Assembly (NCBI GenBank): GCA_963580455.1
Contig: OY756967.1
Location: forward strand, 12,546,501 to 12,610,500
DNA: 64,000 nucleotides
Origin: Euonymus europaeus
Taxonomy: Eukaryota > Streptophyta > Magnoliopsida > Celastrales > Celastraceae
Direction: 5' to 3'
Shown here piece after piece: positions 40,025 through 53,381 of the stretch (position 1 is the stretch's first letter; each line of letters starts with the position of its first letter). A program made the translations under genes and the position numbers. The notes below the pieces were generated by a model. That model had not been told where the DNA came from. It saw only the letters and a program-made list of their open reading frames with translations, and ran no database searches.

Positions 40025-41375
40025 AAAAGGAGAAAACTGTTAAAAGATCCTCTATAAAGAGAGTTGAGCAACTTCGGACTATCAAAGTTGCTTGGGGTAC
40101 ACTTTTTAATTTTCTTCTATGTCAAATTTTATGAGTATAAGCTTCCAAAATTATTTCGATGTCAAAACAAAAACTTTCTATGACAAATGGATAAAACCGT
40201 AAAAAGCTCCTACATAGAGAATGTTGAGCAACATCGGACAATCAAAGTTGCTTGGTGTACACTTTTGATTGTTCTTCTATGTTAAATTTTAAGAAAATGA
40301 GCTTCCAGGATTATTTCGATGCTAAAACACCAACTTTCTATGACAAATGGAAAAACTGTTAAATGCTCATCCATGGAGAGAGTAGAGCAACTTCGGAAAA
40401 TTAAAGTTGCTTGGTGTACACTTTTTATTGTTCTTCTATGTTAAATTTTACGAAAATGAGCTTCCAGGATTATTTTGATGCCAAAACACCAACTTTCTAT
40501 GACAAATGGACAAAACTGTTGAAGCTCCATCATAGAGAGAGTTGAACAACTTCAGACAATCAAAGTTGCTCGGTGTACACTTTTTATTGTTCTTCTATGT
40601 TAAATTTTACGAGTACAAGCGTCCAGGATTATTTCGATGTCAAAACATCAACTTTCTATGACAAATGGACAAAATCGTTAAAAGCCCCTCTATAGAGAGA
40701 GTAGAGCAACTTCAGACAATCAAAGTTGCTCGGTGTACACTTTTTGTTGTTCTTCTATGTTAAATTTTACGATAATGAGCTTCCATGATTATTTCGATGC
40801 CAAAACACCAACTTTCTATGACAAATAGACAAACCCGTTAAAAGCTCCTCCATAGAGAGAGTTGAGCAACTTCGCATAGTCAAAGTTGCTCGGTGTATAC
40901 TTTTTATTGTTCTTCTTTGTCAAATTTTACGAGTATAAGCTTCCAGGATTATTTCAATGCCAAAAAAGCAACTTTCTTTGACAAATGGACAAAACCGTTA
41001 AAAGCTCCTCCATAGAGAGAGTTGAGCAACTTCGGACTATCAAAGTTGTTCAGTGTACACTTTTTATTGTTCTTCTATGTTAAATTTTACGAAAATGAGC
41101 TTCCAGGATTATTTCGATGTCAAAACAGCAACTTTCTATGACAAATTGACAAAACCGTTAAAAGCTCCTCCATAGAGAGAGTTGAGCAACTTGAGACTAT
41201 CAAAGTTGCTCGGTGTACACTTTTGATTGTTCTTCTATGTTAAATTTTACGAAAATGAGCTTCTAGGATTATTTCGATGCCAAAACACCAACTTTAAATG
41301 ACAAATGGACAAACCGTTAAAAGCTCCTCCAGAGAGAGAGTTGAGCAACTTCGGACTATCAAAGTTGCTCGGTGT
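40025..41375. repeat. 15-monomer higher-order unit, copy 3 (partial)
   Basis: This copy follows copy 2 at 2,394 bp offset through the 8-mer sub-block to the CTTTAAATGAC monomer (41293). It breaks off near 41375-41380, where TTTTTATTG replaces TTTTGATTG. About eight and a half monomers are kept. Private changes include CCGTAAAAAGC near 40197 and TTAAGAAAATG near 40289. Confidence 0.85.
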
Positions 41376-44300
41376 ACACTTTTTATTGTTCTTCTAAGTT
41401 AAATTTTACGAAAATGAGCTTCCAGGATTATTTCGATGCCAAACACCAACTTTCTATGAGAAATGTACAAAACTGTTAAAAGCTCCTTCATAAAGAGAGT
41501 TGAGCAACTTCGAACTATCAAAGTTGCTCGGTGTACACTTTTTATTGTTCTTCTATGTTAAATTTTACGAAAATGAGCTTCCAGGATTATTTCGATGTCA
41601 AAACACCAACTTTCTATGACAAATGGACAAAACCGTTAAAAGCTCCTCCATAGAGAGATTTGAGCAACTTCGGACAATCAAAGTTGCTCGGTGTACACTT
41701 TTTATTGTTCTTTTATGTTAAATTTTACGAAAATGAGCTTCTAAGATTATTTCGATGCCAAAACACTAACTTTCTATGACAAATGGACAAAACCGTTAAA
41801 ATCTCCTCAAGAGAGAGAGTTGAGCAACTTCGGACTATCAAAGTTGCTCGGTGTACACTTTTTATTGTTCTTCTATGTCAAATTTTATGAGTATAAGCTT
41901 CCAAGATTATTTCGATGCCAGAACAGCAACTTTCTATGACAAATGGACAAAACCGTTAAAAGCTCCTCCATAGAGAAAGTTGAGCAACTTCGGACAATCA
42001 AAGTTGCTTGGTGTACACTTTTTGTTGTCCTTCAATGTCAAATTTTACGAGTACAAGCTTCCAGGATTATTTCGATGCCAAAACAACAACTTTCTATGAC
42101 AAATGGAAAAAATTGTTAAAAGCTCCTCCATAGAGAGAGGTTAGAAACGTCGGACCATCAAAGTTGCTCGGTGTACACTTTTTAATGTTCTTCTATGTTA
42201 AATTTTACGAAAATGAGCTTCCAGGATTATTTCGATGCCAAAACACAAACTTTCTATGACAAATGGACAAAATCGTTAAAAGCTCCTCGATAGAGAGAGT
42301 TGACCAATTTCGGACAATCAATGATGCTCGGTGTACACGTTTTATTGTTCTTCTATGTCAAATTTTATGAGTATAAGCTTCTAAGATTATTTCGATGCCA
42401 AAACAACAACTTTCAATGACAAATGGACAAAAACGTTAAAAGCTCCTTCATAGAGAGAGTTGAGCAACTTTGGACGATCAAAGTTGCTTTGTGTACACTT
42501 TTTATTGTTCTTCTATGTTAAATTTTACGAAAATGAGCTTCCAGGATTATTTCGATGTCAAAACACCAACTTTCTATGACAAATGGACAAAACCGTTAAA
42601 AGCTGCTCCATAGAGAGAGTTGAGCAACTTCGGACTATCAAAGTAGTTCGGTGTACACTTTTTAATTTTCTTCTATGTCAAATTTTATGAGTATAAGCTT
42701 CCAAGATTATTTCGATGCCAAAACAGCAACTTTCTATGACAAATGGACAAAACCGTTAAAAGCTCCTCCATAGAGAAAGTTGAGCAACTTCGGACAATCA
42801 AAGTTGCTCGGTGTACACTTTTTATTGTTCTTCATTGTCAAATTTTACGAGTACAAGCGTCCAGGATTATTTCGATGTCAAAACAACAACTTTCTATGAC
42901 AAATGGAAAAAATTGTTAAAAGCTCCTCCATAGAGAGAGTTGAGCAACGTCGGACCATCAAAGTTGCTCGGTGTACACCTTTTAATGTTCTTCTCTGTCA
43001 AATTTTACGACTATAAGCTTCGTAGATTATTTCGATGAAAAAACACTAACTCTCTATGAAAAATGGACAAAACCGTTAAATGCTCCACCATAGAGAGAGT
43101 AGAGCAACTTCGGACAATCAAAGTTGCTCGGTGTACACTTTTTATTGTTCTTCTATGTTAAATTTTACGAAAATGAGCTTCCAGGATTATTTCGATGCTA
43201 AAACACCAACTTTCTATGACAAATGGACGAAACTGTTAAATGCTCCTCCATGGAGAGAGTATAGCAACTTCGGAAAATTAAAGTTGCTTGGTGTACACTT
43301 TTTATTGTTCTTCTATGTTAAATTTTACGAAAATGAGCTTCCAGGATTATTTTGATGCCAAAACACCAACTTTCTATGACAAATGGACGAAACTGTTAAA
43401 TGCTCCTCCATGGAGAGAGTAGAGCACTTCGGAAAATTAAAGTTGCTTGGTGTACACTTTTTATTGTTCTTCTATGTTAAATTTTACGAAAATGAGGTTC
43501 CAGAATTATTTTGATGCCAAAACACCAACTTTCTATGACAAATGGACAAAACTGTTGAAGCTCACTCATAGAGAGAGTTGAGCAACTTCGGACAATCAAA
43601 GTTGCTCGGTGTACACTTTTTATTGTTCTTCTATGTTAAATTTTACGAAAATGAGCTTCCAGGATTATTTCGATTCCAAAACATCAACTTTCTATGACAA
43701 ATGGACAAAATCGTTAAAAGCCCCTCTATAGAGAGGGTAGAGCAACTTCAGACAATCAAAGTTGCTCGGTGTACACTTTTTATTGTTCTTCTATGTTAAA
43801 TTTTACGAAAATGAGCTTCCATGATTATTTCGATGCCAAAACACCAATTTCTATGACAAATAGACAAACCCGTTAAAAGCTCCTCCATAGAGAGAGTTGA
43901 GCAACTTTGCACAATCAAAGTTGCTCGGTGTACACTTTTTATTGTTCTTCTTTGTCAAATTTTACGAGTATAAGCTTCATGGATTATTTCAATGCCAAAA
44001 AAGCAACTTTATTTGACAAATGGACAAAACCGTTAAAAGCTCCTCCATAGAGAGAGTTGAGCAACTTCGGACAATCAAAGTTGCTCGGTGTACACTTTTT
44101 ATTGTTCTTCATTGTCAAATTTTACGAGTACAAGCGTCGAAGATTATTTCGATGCCAAAACAACAACTTTCTATGACAAATGGAAAAAATTGTTAAAAGC
44201 TCCTCCATAGAGAGAGTTGAGCAACGTCGGACCATCAAAGTTGCTCGGTGTACACCTTTTAATGTTCTTCTCTGTCAAATTTTACGAGTATAAGCTTCGT

Positions 44301-44430
44301 AGATTATTTCGATGCCAAAACACCAACTTTAAATGACAAATGGACAAACCGTTAAAAGCGCCTCCAGAGAGAGAGTTGAGCAACTTCGGACTATCAAAGT
44401 TGCTCGGTGTAAACTTTTTATTGTTCTTCT
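41376..44430. repeat. Satellite monomers in mixed order
   Basis: This is monomer sequence with no clean local period. A front with GAGAAATGTACAAAACTG (near 41458) recurs at 50508 beside a deletion. Monomers near 42130 have AGAGAGGTTAGAAACG, related to those at 46609 and 50861. A run near 43190-43560 repeats CCATGGAGAGAG twice at about 160 bp. 43.56-44.04 kb resembles part of the 15-mer unit. Confidence 0.7.
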
Positions 44431-45180
44431 ATGTTAAATTTTACGAAAATGAGCTTCCAGGATTATTTCGATGCCAAAACATCAACTTTCTATGACAAAT
44501 GGACAAAATCGTTAAAAGCCCCTCTATAGAGAGAGTAGAGCAACTTCAGACAATCAAAGCTGCTCGGTGTACACTTTTTATTGTTCTTCTATGTTAAATT
44601 TTACGAAAATGAGCTTCCATGATTATTTCGATGCCAAAACACCAACTTTCTATGACAAATAGACAAACCCGTTAAAAGCTCTTCCATAGAGATAGTTGAG
44701 CAACTTTGCACAATCAAAGTTGCTCGGTGTACACTTTTTATTGTTCTTCTTTGTCAAATTTTACGAGTATAAGCTTCCAGGATTATTTCAATACCAAAAA
44801 AGCAACTTTCTTTGACAAATGGACAAAACCGTTAAAAGCTCCTCCATAGAGAGAGTTGAGCAACTTCGAACTATCAAAGTTGTTCGGTGTACACTTTTTA
44901 TTGTTCTTCTATGTTATATTTTACGAAAATGAGCTTCCAGGATTATTTCGATGTCAAAACAGCAACTTTCTATGACAAATTGACAAAACCGTTAAAAGCT
45001 CCTCCATAGAGAGAGTTGAGCAACTTCGGACTATCAAAGTTGCTCGGTGTACACTTTTGATTGTTCTTCTATGTTAAATTTTACGAAAATGAGCTTCCAG
45101 GATTATTTCGATGCCAAAACACCAACTTCAAATGACAAATGGACAAACCGTTAAAAGCTCCTCCAGAGAGAGAGTTGAGC
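44431..45180. repeat. Detached fragment of the 15-monomer unit
   Basis: The segment matches 38.2-38.95 kb at a constant offset of 6,228 bp: GTTAAAAGCCCCTCTATAG at 44511 and 38283, a near-AATGCCAAAAAAGCAAC monomer (here AATACC, near 44789), then CTTCAAATGAC at 45127 against CTTTAAGTGAC at 38899. It lies outside the regular run of copies, so the fragment was moved or the copies between were rearranged. Confidence 0.75.
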
Positions 45181-46899
45181 AACTTCGGACTATCAAAGTT
45201 GCTCGGTGTAAACTTTTTATTGTTCTTCTATGTTAAATTTTACGAAAATGAGCTTCCAGGATTATTTCGATGCCAAAACAAAAACTTTCTATGACAAATG
45301 GATAAAACCGTTAAAAGTTCCTCCATAGAGAATGTTGAGCAACTTCGGACAATCAAAGTTGCTCTGTGTACACTTTTTATTGTTCTTCTTTGTCAAATTT
45401 TACGAGTATAAGCTTCCAGGATTATTTCGATGCCAAAACACCAACTTTAAATGACAAATGGACAAAACCGTTGAAAGCTCTCTTATAGAGAGAGTTGAGC
45501 AACTTCGGACAATCAAAGTTGCTCGGTGTACACTTTTTATTGTTCTTCTATGTTAAATTTTACGAAAATGAGCTTCCAGGATTATTTTGATGCCAGAACA
45601 CCAACTTTCTATGACAAATGGACAAAATCGTTAAAAGCTCCTCCATAGAGAGAGTTGATTAATTTCGGACCAACAACGATGCTCGGTGTACACGTTTTAT
45701 TGTTCTTCTATGTCAAATTTTATGAGTATAAGCTTCTAAGATTATTTCGATGCCAAAACAGCAACTTTCAATGACAAATGGACAAAACCGTTAAAAGCTC
45801 CTTCATAGAGAGAGTTGAGCAACTTTGGACTATCAAAGTTGCTCTGTGTACACTTTTTATTGTTCTTCTATGTTAAATTTTACGAGAATGAGCTTCCAGG
45901 ATTATTTCGATGTCAAAACACCAACTTTCTATGACAAATGGACAAAACTGTTAAAAGCTCCTCCATAGAGAGAGTTGAGCAACTTCGGACAATCAAAGTT
46001 GCTTGTTGTACACTTTTTAATGTTCTTCTATGTTAAATTTTACGAAAATGAGCTTCCAGGATTATTTCGATGCCAAAACACCAACTTTCTATGACAAATG
46101 GACAAAACCGTTAAAATCTCCTCCAGAGAGAGAGTTGAGCAACTTCGGACTATCAAAGTTGCTCGGTGTACACTTTTTATTGTTCTTCTATGTTAAATTT
46201 TACGAAAATGAGCTTCCAGGATTATTTCGATGCCGAAACACTAACTTTCTATGAGAAATGGACAAAACTGTTAAAATCTCCTTCATAGAGAGAGTTGAGC
46301 AATTTCGGACCATCAAAGTTGCTCGGTGTACACCTTTTAATGTTCTTCTCTGTCAAATTTTACGAGTATAAGCTTCGTAGATTATTTCGATGAAAAAACA
46401 CTAACTTTCTATGACAAAACACCAAAACCGTTAAATGCTCCACCATAGAGAGAGTAGAGCAACTTCGGACAATCAAAGTTGCTCGGTGTACACTTTTTAT
46501 TGTACTTCAGTGTCAAATTTTACGAGTACAAGCTTCCAGGATTATTTCGATGCCAAAACAACAACTTTCTATGACAAATGGAAAAAATTGTTAAAAGCTC
46601 CTCCATAGAGAGAGGTTAGCAACGTCGGACCATCAAAGTTGCTCGGTGTACACTTTTTAATGTTCTTCTCTGTCCAATTTTACGAGTATAAGCTTCCTAG
46701 ATTATTTCGATGAAAAAACACTAACTTTTATGAAAAATGGACAAAACCGTTAAATGCTCCACCATAGAGAGAGTAGAGCAACTTCGGACAATCAAAGTTG
46801 CTCGGTGTAAACTTTTTATTGTTCTTCTATGTTAAATTTTACGAAAATGAGCTTCCAGGATTATTTTGATGCCAAAACACCAACTTTCTATGACAAATG
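45181..46899. repeat. Satellite monomers in mixed order
   Basis: Variants c, f, a2, g and b follow one another around 45.65-46.45 kb in partial standard order. One monomer has an odd substitution, TATGACAAAACACCAAAACCG near 46411, where relatives have TATGAAAAATGGACAAAACCG. The part from about 46.44 kb resembles 50.7-51.3 kb at 4,254 bp offset (TTCAGTGTCAAATTTTACG, AGAGAGGTTAGC). Confidence 0.7.
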
Positions 46900-47859
46900 G
46901 ACAAAACCATTAAAAGCTCCTCCATAGAGAGAGTTGACCAACTTCGGACCATCAAAGTTACTCGGTGTACACGTTTTATTGTTCTTCTATGTCAAATAAT
47001 ATGAGTATAAGCTTCTATGATTATTTCTATGCCATAACAGCAACTTTCAATGACAAATGGACAAAACCGTTAAAAGCACCTTCATAGAGAGAGTTGAGCA
47101 ACTTTGGACTATCAAAGTTGCTCTGTGTACACTTTTTATTGTTCTTCTATGTTAAATTTTACGAGAATGAGCTTCCAGGATTATTTCGATGTCAAAACAC
47201 CAAGTTTCTATGACAAATGGACAAAACTGTTAAAAGTTCCTCCATAGAGAGAGTTGAGCAACTGCGGACAATCAAAGTTGCTTGGCGTACACTTTTTATT
47301 GTTCTTCTATGTTAAATTTTATGAGAATTAGCATCCAGGATTATTTCGATGTCAAAACACCAACTTTCTATGAAAAATGGACAAAACTGTTAAAAGCTCC
47401 TCCATAGAGAGAGTTGACCAACTTCGGACCATCAAAGATACTCGGTGTACACGTTTTATTGTTCTTCTATGTCAAATAATATGAGTATAAGCTTCTAAGA
47501 TTATTTCTATGCCATAACAGCAACTTTCAATGACAAATGGACAAAACCGTTAAAAGCTCCTTCATAGAGAGAGTTGAGCAACTTTGGACTATCAAAGTTG
47601 CTCTGTGTACACTTTTTATTGTTCTTCTATGTTAAATTTTACGAGAATGAGCTTCCATGATTATTTCGATGTCAAAACACCAACTTTCTATGACAAATGG
47701 ACAAAACTGTTAAAAGCTCCTCCATAGAGAGAGTTGAGCAACTTCGGACAATCAAAGTTGCTTGGCGTACACTTTTTATTATTCTTCTATGTTAAATTTT
47801 ACGAAAATGAGCTTCCAGGATTATTTCGATGCCAAAACACAAACTTTCTATGACAAATG
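46900..47859. repeat. 480-bp trimer tandem duplication
   Basis: Three-monomer segments match at an offset of 480 bp: GTCAAATAATATGAG near 46991 and 47471, TTTCTATGCCATAACAGC near 47025 and 47505, GCTTGGCGTACAC near 47280 and 47760. Differences include AAAGTTACTC against AAAGATACTC. The ends are approximate. CAAATAATATGAG also occurs near 51247. Confidence 0.8.
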
Positions 47860-49129
47860 GACAAAACCGTTAAAATCTCCTCCAGAGAGAGAGTTGAGCA
47901 ACTTCGGACTATCAAAGTTGCTCGGTGTACACTTTTTATTGTTCTTCTTTGGCAAATTTTACGAGTATAAGCTTCCAGCATTATTTCAATGACAAAACAA
48001 CAACTTTCTATGACAAATGGAAAATTTTGTTAAAAGCTCCTCCATAGAGAGAGTTGAGCAACGTCGGACCATCAAAGTTGCTCGGTGTACACCTTTTAAT
48101 GTTCTTCTCTGTCAAATTTTACGAGCATAAGCTTCCAAGATTATATCGATAAAAAAACACTAACTTTCTATGAAAAATGGACAAAACCGTTAAATGCTAT
48201 ACCATAGAGAGAGTAGAGCAAATTCGGACAATCAAAGTTGCTCGGTGTACACTTTTTATTGTTCATCTATGTTAAATTTTTCGAAAATGAGCTTCCAGGA
48301 TTATTTCGATGCCAAAACAACGACTTTCTATGACAGATGGACAAAACCGTTAAAAGCTCCTCCATAAAGAGAGTTGAGCAACTTCGGACCATCAAAGTTA
48401 CTCGTCGTACACTTTATATTGTTCTTCTATGTTAAATTTTACAAAAATTAGCTCCCACGATTATTTCGATGTCAAAACATCAACTTTCTATGACAAATGG
48501 ACAAAACCGTTAAAAGCACCTCCATAGAGAGAGTAGAGCAACTTCAGACAATCAAAGTTGCTCGGTGTACACTTTTGATTGTTCTTCTATGTTAAATTTT
48601 ACGAAAATGAGCTTCCAGGATTATTACGATGCCAAAACACCAACTTTAAATGACAGATGGACAAAACCGTTGAAAGCACCCACATAGAGAGAGTTGAGCA
48701 ACTTCGTACAATCAAAGCTGCTCGGTTTACACATTTTATTGTTCTTCTATGTTAAATTTTACGAAAATGAGCTTCCAGGATTATTTCGATGCCAAAACAC
48801 CAACTTTCTATGACAAAAGGACAAAACTGTTAAAAGATCCTCTATAAAGAGAGTTGAGCAACTTCGGACTATCAAAGTTGTTCGGTGTACACCTTTTAAT
48901 TTTCTTCTATGTCAAATTTTATGAGTATAAGCTTCCAAAATTATTTCGATGCCAAAACAACAACTTTCTATGACAAATGGATAAAACCGTTAAAAGCTCC
49001 TCCATAGAGAATGTTGAGCAACTTCGGACAATCAAAGTTGCTCTGTGTACACTTTTTATTGTTCTTCTTTGTCAAATTTTACGAGTATAAGCTTCCAGGA
49101 TTATTTCGATGCCAAAACACCAACTTTAA
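47860..49129. repeat. Satellite monomers related to the 18-monomer unit
   Basis: The series GGAAAATTTTG, GAGCATAAGC, AACGACTTTCTATGACAG, TACTCGTCG, TTTATATTGTTC and CTTTAAATGACAG follows that of 55.4-56.6 kb at an offset of about 7,451 bp. This is therefore an older or displaced copy of part of the unit that dominates 54.5-64 kb. Confidence 0.75.
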
Positions 49130-50088
49130 ATGACAAATAGACAAAACCGTTGAAAGCTCTCTTATAGAGAGAGTTGAGCAACTTCGGACAATCAAAGTTG
49201 CTCGGTTTACACTTTTTATTGTTCTTTTATGTTTAATTTTACGAAAATGAGCTTCCAGGATTATTTCGATGCTAAAACACCAACTTTCTATGAGAAATGG
49301 ACAAAACTGTTAAATGCTCCTCCATGGAGAGAGTAGAGCAACATCGGAAAATCAAAGTTGCTTCGTGTACACTTTTTATTGTTCTTCTATGTTAAATTTT
49401 TCGAAAATGAGCTTCCAGGATTATTTCGATGCCAAAACACCAACTTTCTATGACAAATGGACAAAACCGTTAAAATCTCCTCCAGAGAAAGAGTTGAGCA
49501 ACTTCGGACTATCAAAGTTGCTTGGTGTACACTTTTTATTGTTCTTCATTGTCAAATTTTTCGAGTACAAGCGTCCAGGATTATTTCGATGCCAAAACAA
49601 CAACTTTCTATGACAAATGGAAAAAATTGTTAAAAGCTCCTCCATAGAGAGAGTTGAGCAACGTCGGACCATCAAAGTTGCTCGGTGTACACCTTTTAAT
49701 GTTCTTCTCTGTCAAATTTTACGAGTATAAGCTTCCTAGATTATTTCGATGAAACAACACTAACTTTCTATGAAAAATGGACAAAACCGTTAAATGCTCC
49801 ACCATAGAGAGAGTAGAGCAACTTCGGACAATCAAAGTTGCTCGGTGTACACTTTTTATTGTTCTTCTATGTTAAATTTTACGAAAATGAGCTTCCAGGA
49901 TTATTTCGATGCCAAAACACCAACTTTCTATGACAAATGGACAAAATCGTTAAAAGCTCCTCCATAGAGAGAGTTGACCAATTTTGGACGATCAAAGATG
50001 CTCGTTGTACACGTTTTATTGTTCTTCTATGTCAAATTTTATGAGTATAAGCTTCTAAGATTATTTCGATGCCAAAACAGCAACTTTC
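49130..50088. repeat. Block X
   Basis: This block matches 52424-53381 at an offset of 3,294 bp (3,293 near the end after a 1-bp loss at 53276). Shared rare variants are CTCGGTTTACAC, TTTTATGTTTAATTTTACG, CATCGGAAAATC, GCTTCGTGTAC and GATGAAACAACAC. The match ends at TTTCAATGAC (here) against TTTCAATAAC (53381). Confidence 0.85.
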
Positions 50089-51254
50089 AATGACAAATGG
50101 ACAAAACCGTTAAAAGCTCCTTCATAGAGGGAGTTGAGCAACTTTGGACTATCAAAGTTGCTCTGTGTACACTTTTTATTGTTCTTCTATGTTAAATTTT
50201 ACGAAAATGAGCTTCCAGGATTATTTCGATGTCAAAACACCAACTTTCTATGACAAATGGACAAAACCGTTAAAAGCTCCTCCATAGAGAGAGTTGAGCA
50301 ACTTCGGACAATCAAAGTTGCTCGGTGTACACTTTTTATTGTTCTTCTATGTTAAATTTTACGAAAATGAGCTTCTAGGATTATTTCGATGCCAAAACAC
50401 TAACTTTCTATGACAAATGGACAAAACCGTTAAAATCTCCTCCATAGAGAGAGTTGAGCAACTTCGGACTATCAAAGTTGCTCGGTGTACACTTTTTATT
50501 GTTCTTCAGAAATGTACAAAACTGTTAAAAGCTTCTTCATAAAGAGAGTTGAGCAACTTCGAACTATCAAAGTTGCTCGGTGTACACTTTTTAATTTTCT
50601 TCTATGTCAAATTTTATGAGTATAAGCTTCCAAGATTATTTCGATGCCAAAATAGCAACTTTCTATGACAAATGGACAAAACCGTTAAAAGCACCTCCAT
50701 AGAGAAAGTTGAGCAACTTCGGACAATCAAAGTTGCTCGGTGTACACTTTTTATTGTCCTTCAGTGTCAAATTTTACGAGTACAAGCTTCCAGGATTATT
50801 TCGATGCCAAAACAACAACTTTCTATGACAAATGGAAAAAATTGTTAAAAGCTCCTCCATAGAGAGAGGTTAGCAACGTCGGACCATCAAAGTTGCTTGG
50901 TGTACACTTTTTAATGTTTTTCTCTGTCAAATTTTACGAGTATAAGCTTCCTAGATTATTTCGATGAAAAACACTAACTTTCTATGAAAAATGGACAAAA
51001 CCGTTAAATGCTCCACCATAGAGAGAGTAGAGCAACTTCGGAGAATCAAAGTTGCTCGGTGTAAACTTTTTATTGTTCTTCTATGTTAAATTTTACGAAA
51101 ATGAGCTTCCAGGATTATTTTGATGCCAAAACACCAACTTTCTATGACAAATGGACAAAACCATTAAAAGCTCCTCCATAGAGAGAGTTGACCAACTTCG
51201 GACCATCAAAGATGCTCGGTGTACACGTTTTATTGTTCTTCTATGTCAAATAAT
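50089..51254. repeat. Block Y (unduplicated), with a truncated monomer
   Basis: The segment between X and Z is not repeated between X' and Z'. It holds a monomer cut by a deletion at 50507/50508. From about 50.7 kb it resembles 46.44-47.0 kb (TTCAGTGTC, AGAGAGGTTAGC, CAAATAATATGAG). Confidence 0.75.
50491..50525. repeat. Truncated monomer (deletion of about 64 bp)
   Basis: ACTTTTTATTGTTCTTC runs directly into AGAAATGTACAAAACTG. Relatives such as the monomer at 41380-41470 have about 64 bp between these points. The deletion explains why X and X' are 3,294 rather than 3,360 bp apart. It is the largest internal deletion I found. Confidence 0.88.
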
Positions 51255-52431
51255 ATGAGTATAAGCTTCTAAGATTATTTCGATGCCAAAACAGCAACTT
51301 TCAATAACAAATGGACAAAACCGTTAAAAGCTCCTCCATAGAGAGAGTTGACCAATTTTGGACCATCAAAGATGCTCGGTGTACACTTTTTATTGTTCTT
51401 CTATGTTAACTTTTACGAAAATGAGCTTCCAGGATTATTTCGATGCAAAAACACCAACTTTCTATGACAAATGGACAAAACCGTTAAAAGCTCCTCCATA
51501 GAGAGAGTTGAGCAACTTCGGACAATCAAAGTTGCTCGGTGTACACTTTTTATTGTTCTTCTATGTTAAATTTTAAGAAAATGAGCTTCCAGGATTATTT
51601 CGATGCCAAAACAACAACTTTCTATGACAAATGGACAAAACCGTTAAAATCTCCTCCAGGGAAAGAGTTGAGCAACTTCGGACTATCAAAGTTGCTCGGT
51701 GTACACTTTTTATTGTTCTTCTATGTTAAATTTTATGAAAATGAGCTTCCAGGATTATTTCGATGCCAAAGCAACAACTTTCTATGAGAAATGGACAAAA
51801 TTGTTAAAAGCTCCTCCAAAAAGAGAGTTGAGCAACTTCGTACTATCAAAGTTGCTCGGTGTACACTTTTTAATTTTCTTCTATGTCAAATTTTATGAGT
51901 ATAAGCTTCCAAGATTATTTTGATGCCAAAACAGCAACTTTCTATGGCAAATGGGCAAAACCGTTAAAAGCTCCTCCATAGAGAAAGTTGAGCAACTTCG
52001 GACAATCAAAGTTGCTCGGTGTACACTTTTTATTGTTCTACATTGTCAAATTTTACGAGTACAAGCGTCCAGGATTATTTCGATGCCAAAACAACAACTT
52101 TCTATGACAAATGGAAAAAATTGTTAAAAGCTCCTTCATAGAGAGAGTTGAGCAACGTCGGACCATCAAAATTGCTCGGTGTACACCTTTCAATGTTCTT
52201 CTCTGTCAAATTTTACGAGTATAAGCTTCCTAGATTATTTCGATGAAAAAGCACTAACTTTCTATGAAAATTGGACAAAACCGTTAAATGCTCCACCATA
52301 GAGAGAGTAGAGCAACTTCGGAAAATCAAAGTTGCTCGGTGTACACTTTTTATTGTTCTTCTATGTTAAATTTTACGAAAATGAGCTTCCAGGATTATTT
52401 CGATGCCAAAACACCAACTTTCTATGACAAA
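51255..52431. repeat. Block Z
   Basis: This block matches 53334-54510 at an offset of 2,079 bp (13 monomers minus 1 bp). Shared rare variants include TTTCAATAAC (51300 and 53379), TATGTTAACTTTTACG, TTTTAAGAAAATGAG, CTCCAGGGAAAGAG, CTCCAAAAAGAGAG and TTGTTCTACATTG. Few differences are visible, for example GAAAATC at 52321 against GACAATC. Confidence 0.85.
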
Positions 52432-53381
52432 TAGACAAAACCGTTGAAAGCTCTCTTATAGAGAGAGTTGAGCAACTTCGGACAATCAAAGTTGCTCGGT
52501 TTACACTTTTTATTGTTCTTTTATGTTTAATTTTACGAAAATGAGCTTCCAGGATTATTTCGATGCTAAAACACCAACTTTCTATGAGAAATGGACAAAA
52601 CTGTTAAATGCTCCTCCATGGAGAGAGTAGAGCAACATCGGAAAATCAAAGTTGCTTCGTGTACACTTTTTATTGTTCTTCTATGTTAAATTTTTCGAAA
52701 ATGAGCTTCCAGGATTATTTTGATGCCAAAACACCAACTTTCTATGACAAATGGACAAAACCGTTAAAATCTCCTCCAGAGAAAGAGTTGAGCAACTTCG
52801 GACTATCAAAGTTGCTCTGTGTACACTTTTTATTGTTCTTCATTGTCAAATTTTTCGAGTACAAGCGTCCAGGATTATTTCGATGCCAAAACAACAACTT
52901 TCTATGACAAATGGAAAAAATTGTTAAAAGCTCCTCCATAGAGAGAGTTGAGCAACGTCGGACCATCAAAGTTGCTCGGTGTACACCTTTTAATGTTCTT
53001 CTCTGTCAAATTTTACGAGTATAAGCTTCCAAGATTATTTCGATGAAACAACACTAACTTTCTATGAAAAATGGACAAAACCGTTAAATGCTCCACCATA
53101 GAGAGAGTAGAGCAACTTCGGACAATCAAAGTTGCTCGGTGTACACTTTTTATTGTTCTTCTATGTTAAATTTTACGAAAATGAGCTTCCAGGATTATTT
53201 CGATGCCAAAACACCAACTTTCTATGACAAATGGACAAAATCGTTAAAAGCTCCTCCATAGAGAGAGTTGACCAATTTGGACGATCAAAGAAGCTCGTTG
53301 TACACGTTTTATTGTTCTTCTATGTCAAATTTTATGAGTATAAGCTTCTAAGATTATTTCGATGCCAAAACAGCAACTTTC
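52424..53381. repeat. Block X' (second copy of X)
   Basis: This copy of 49130-50088 lies directly after Z. Its private change ACCAATTTGGACG (1-bp loss) is near 53272, and GATCAAAGAAGCTC is near 53283. Its right end joins the start of Z' inside a type c monomer. Confidence 0.85.

Noticed and set aside
47799..47981. Reverse-strand open reading frames sharing MLEAYTRKICQRRTIK
   Set aside because: These also repeat with the monomer variants (near 47799, 55252 and 61648, in related copies of a higher-order unit) and overlap forward frames. They are chance stop-free runs.
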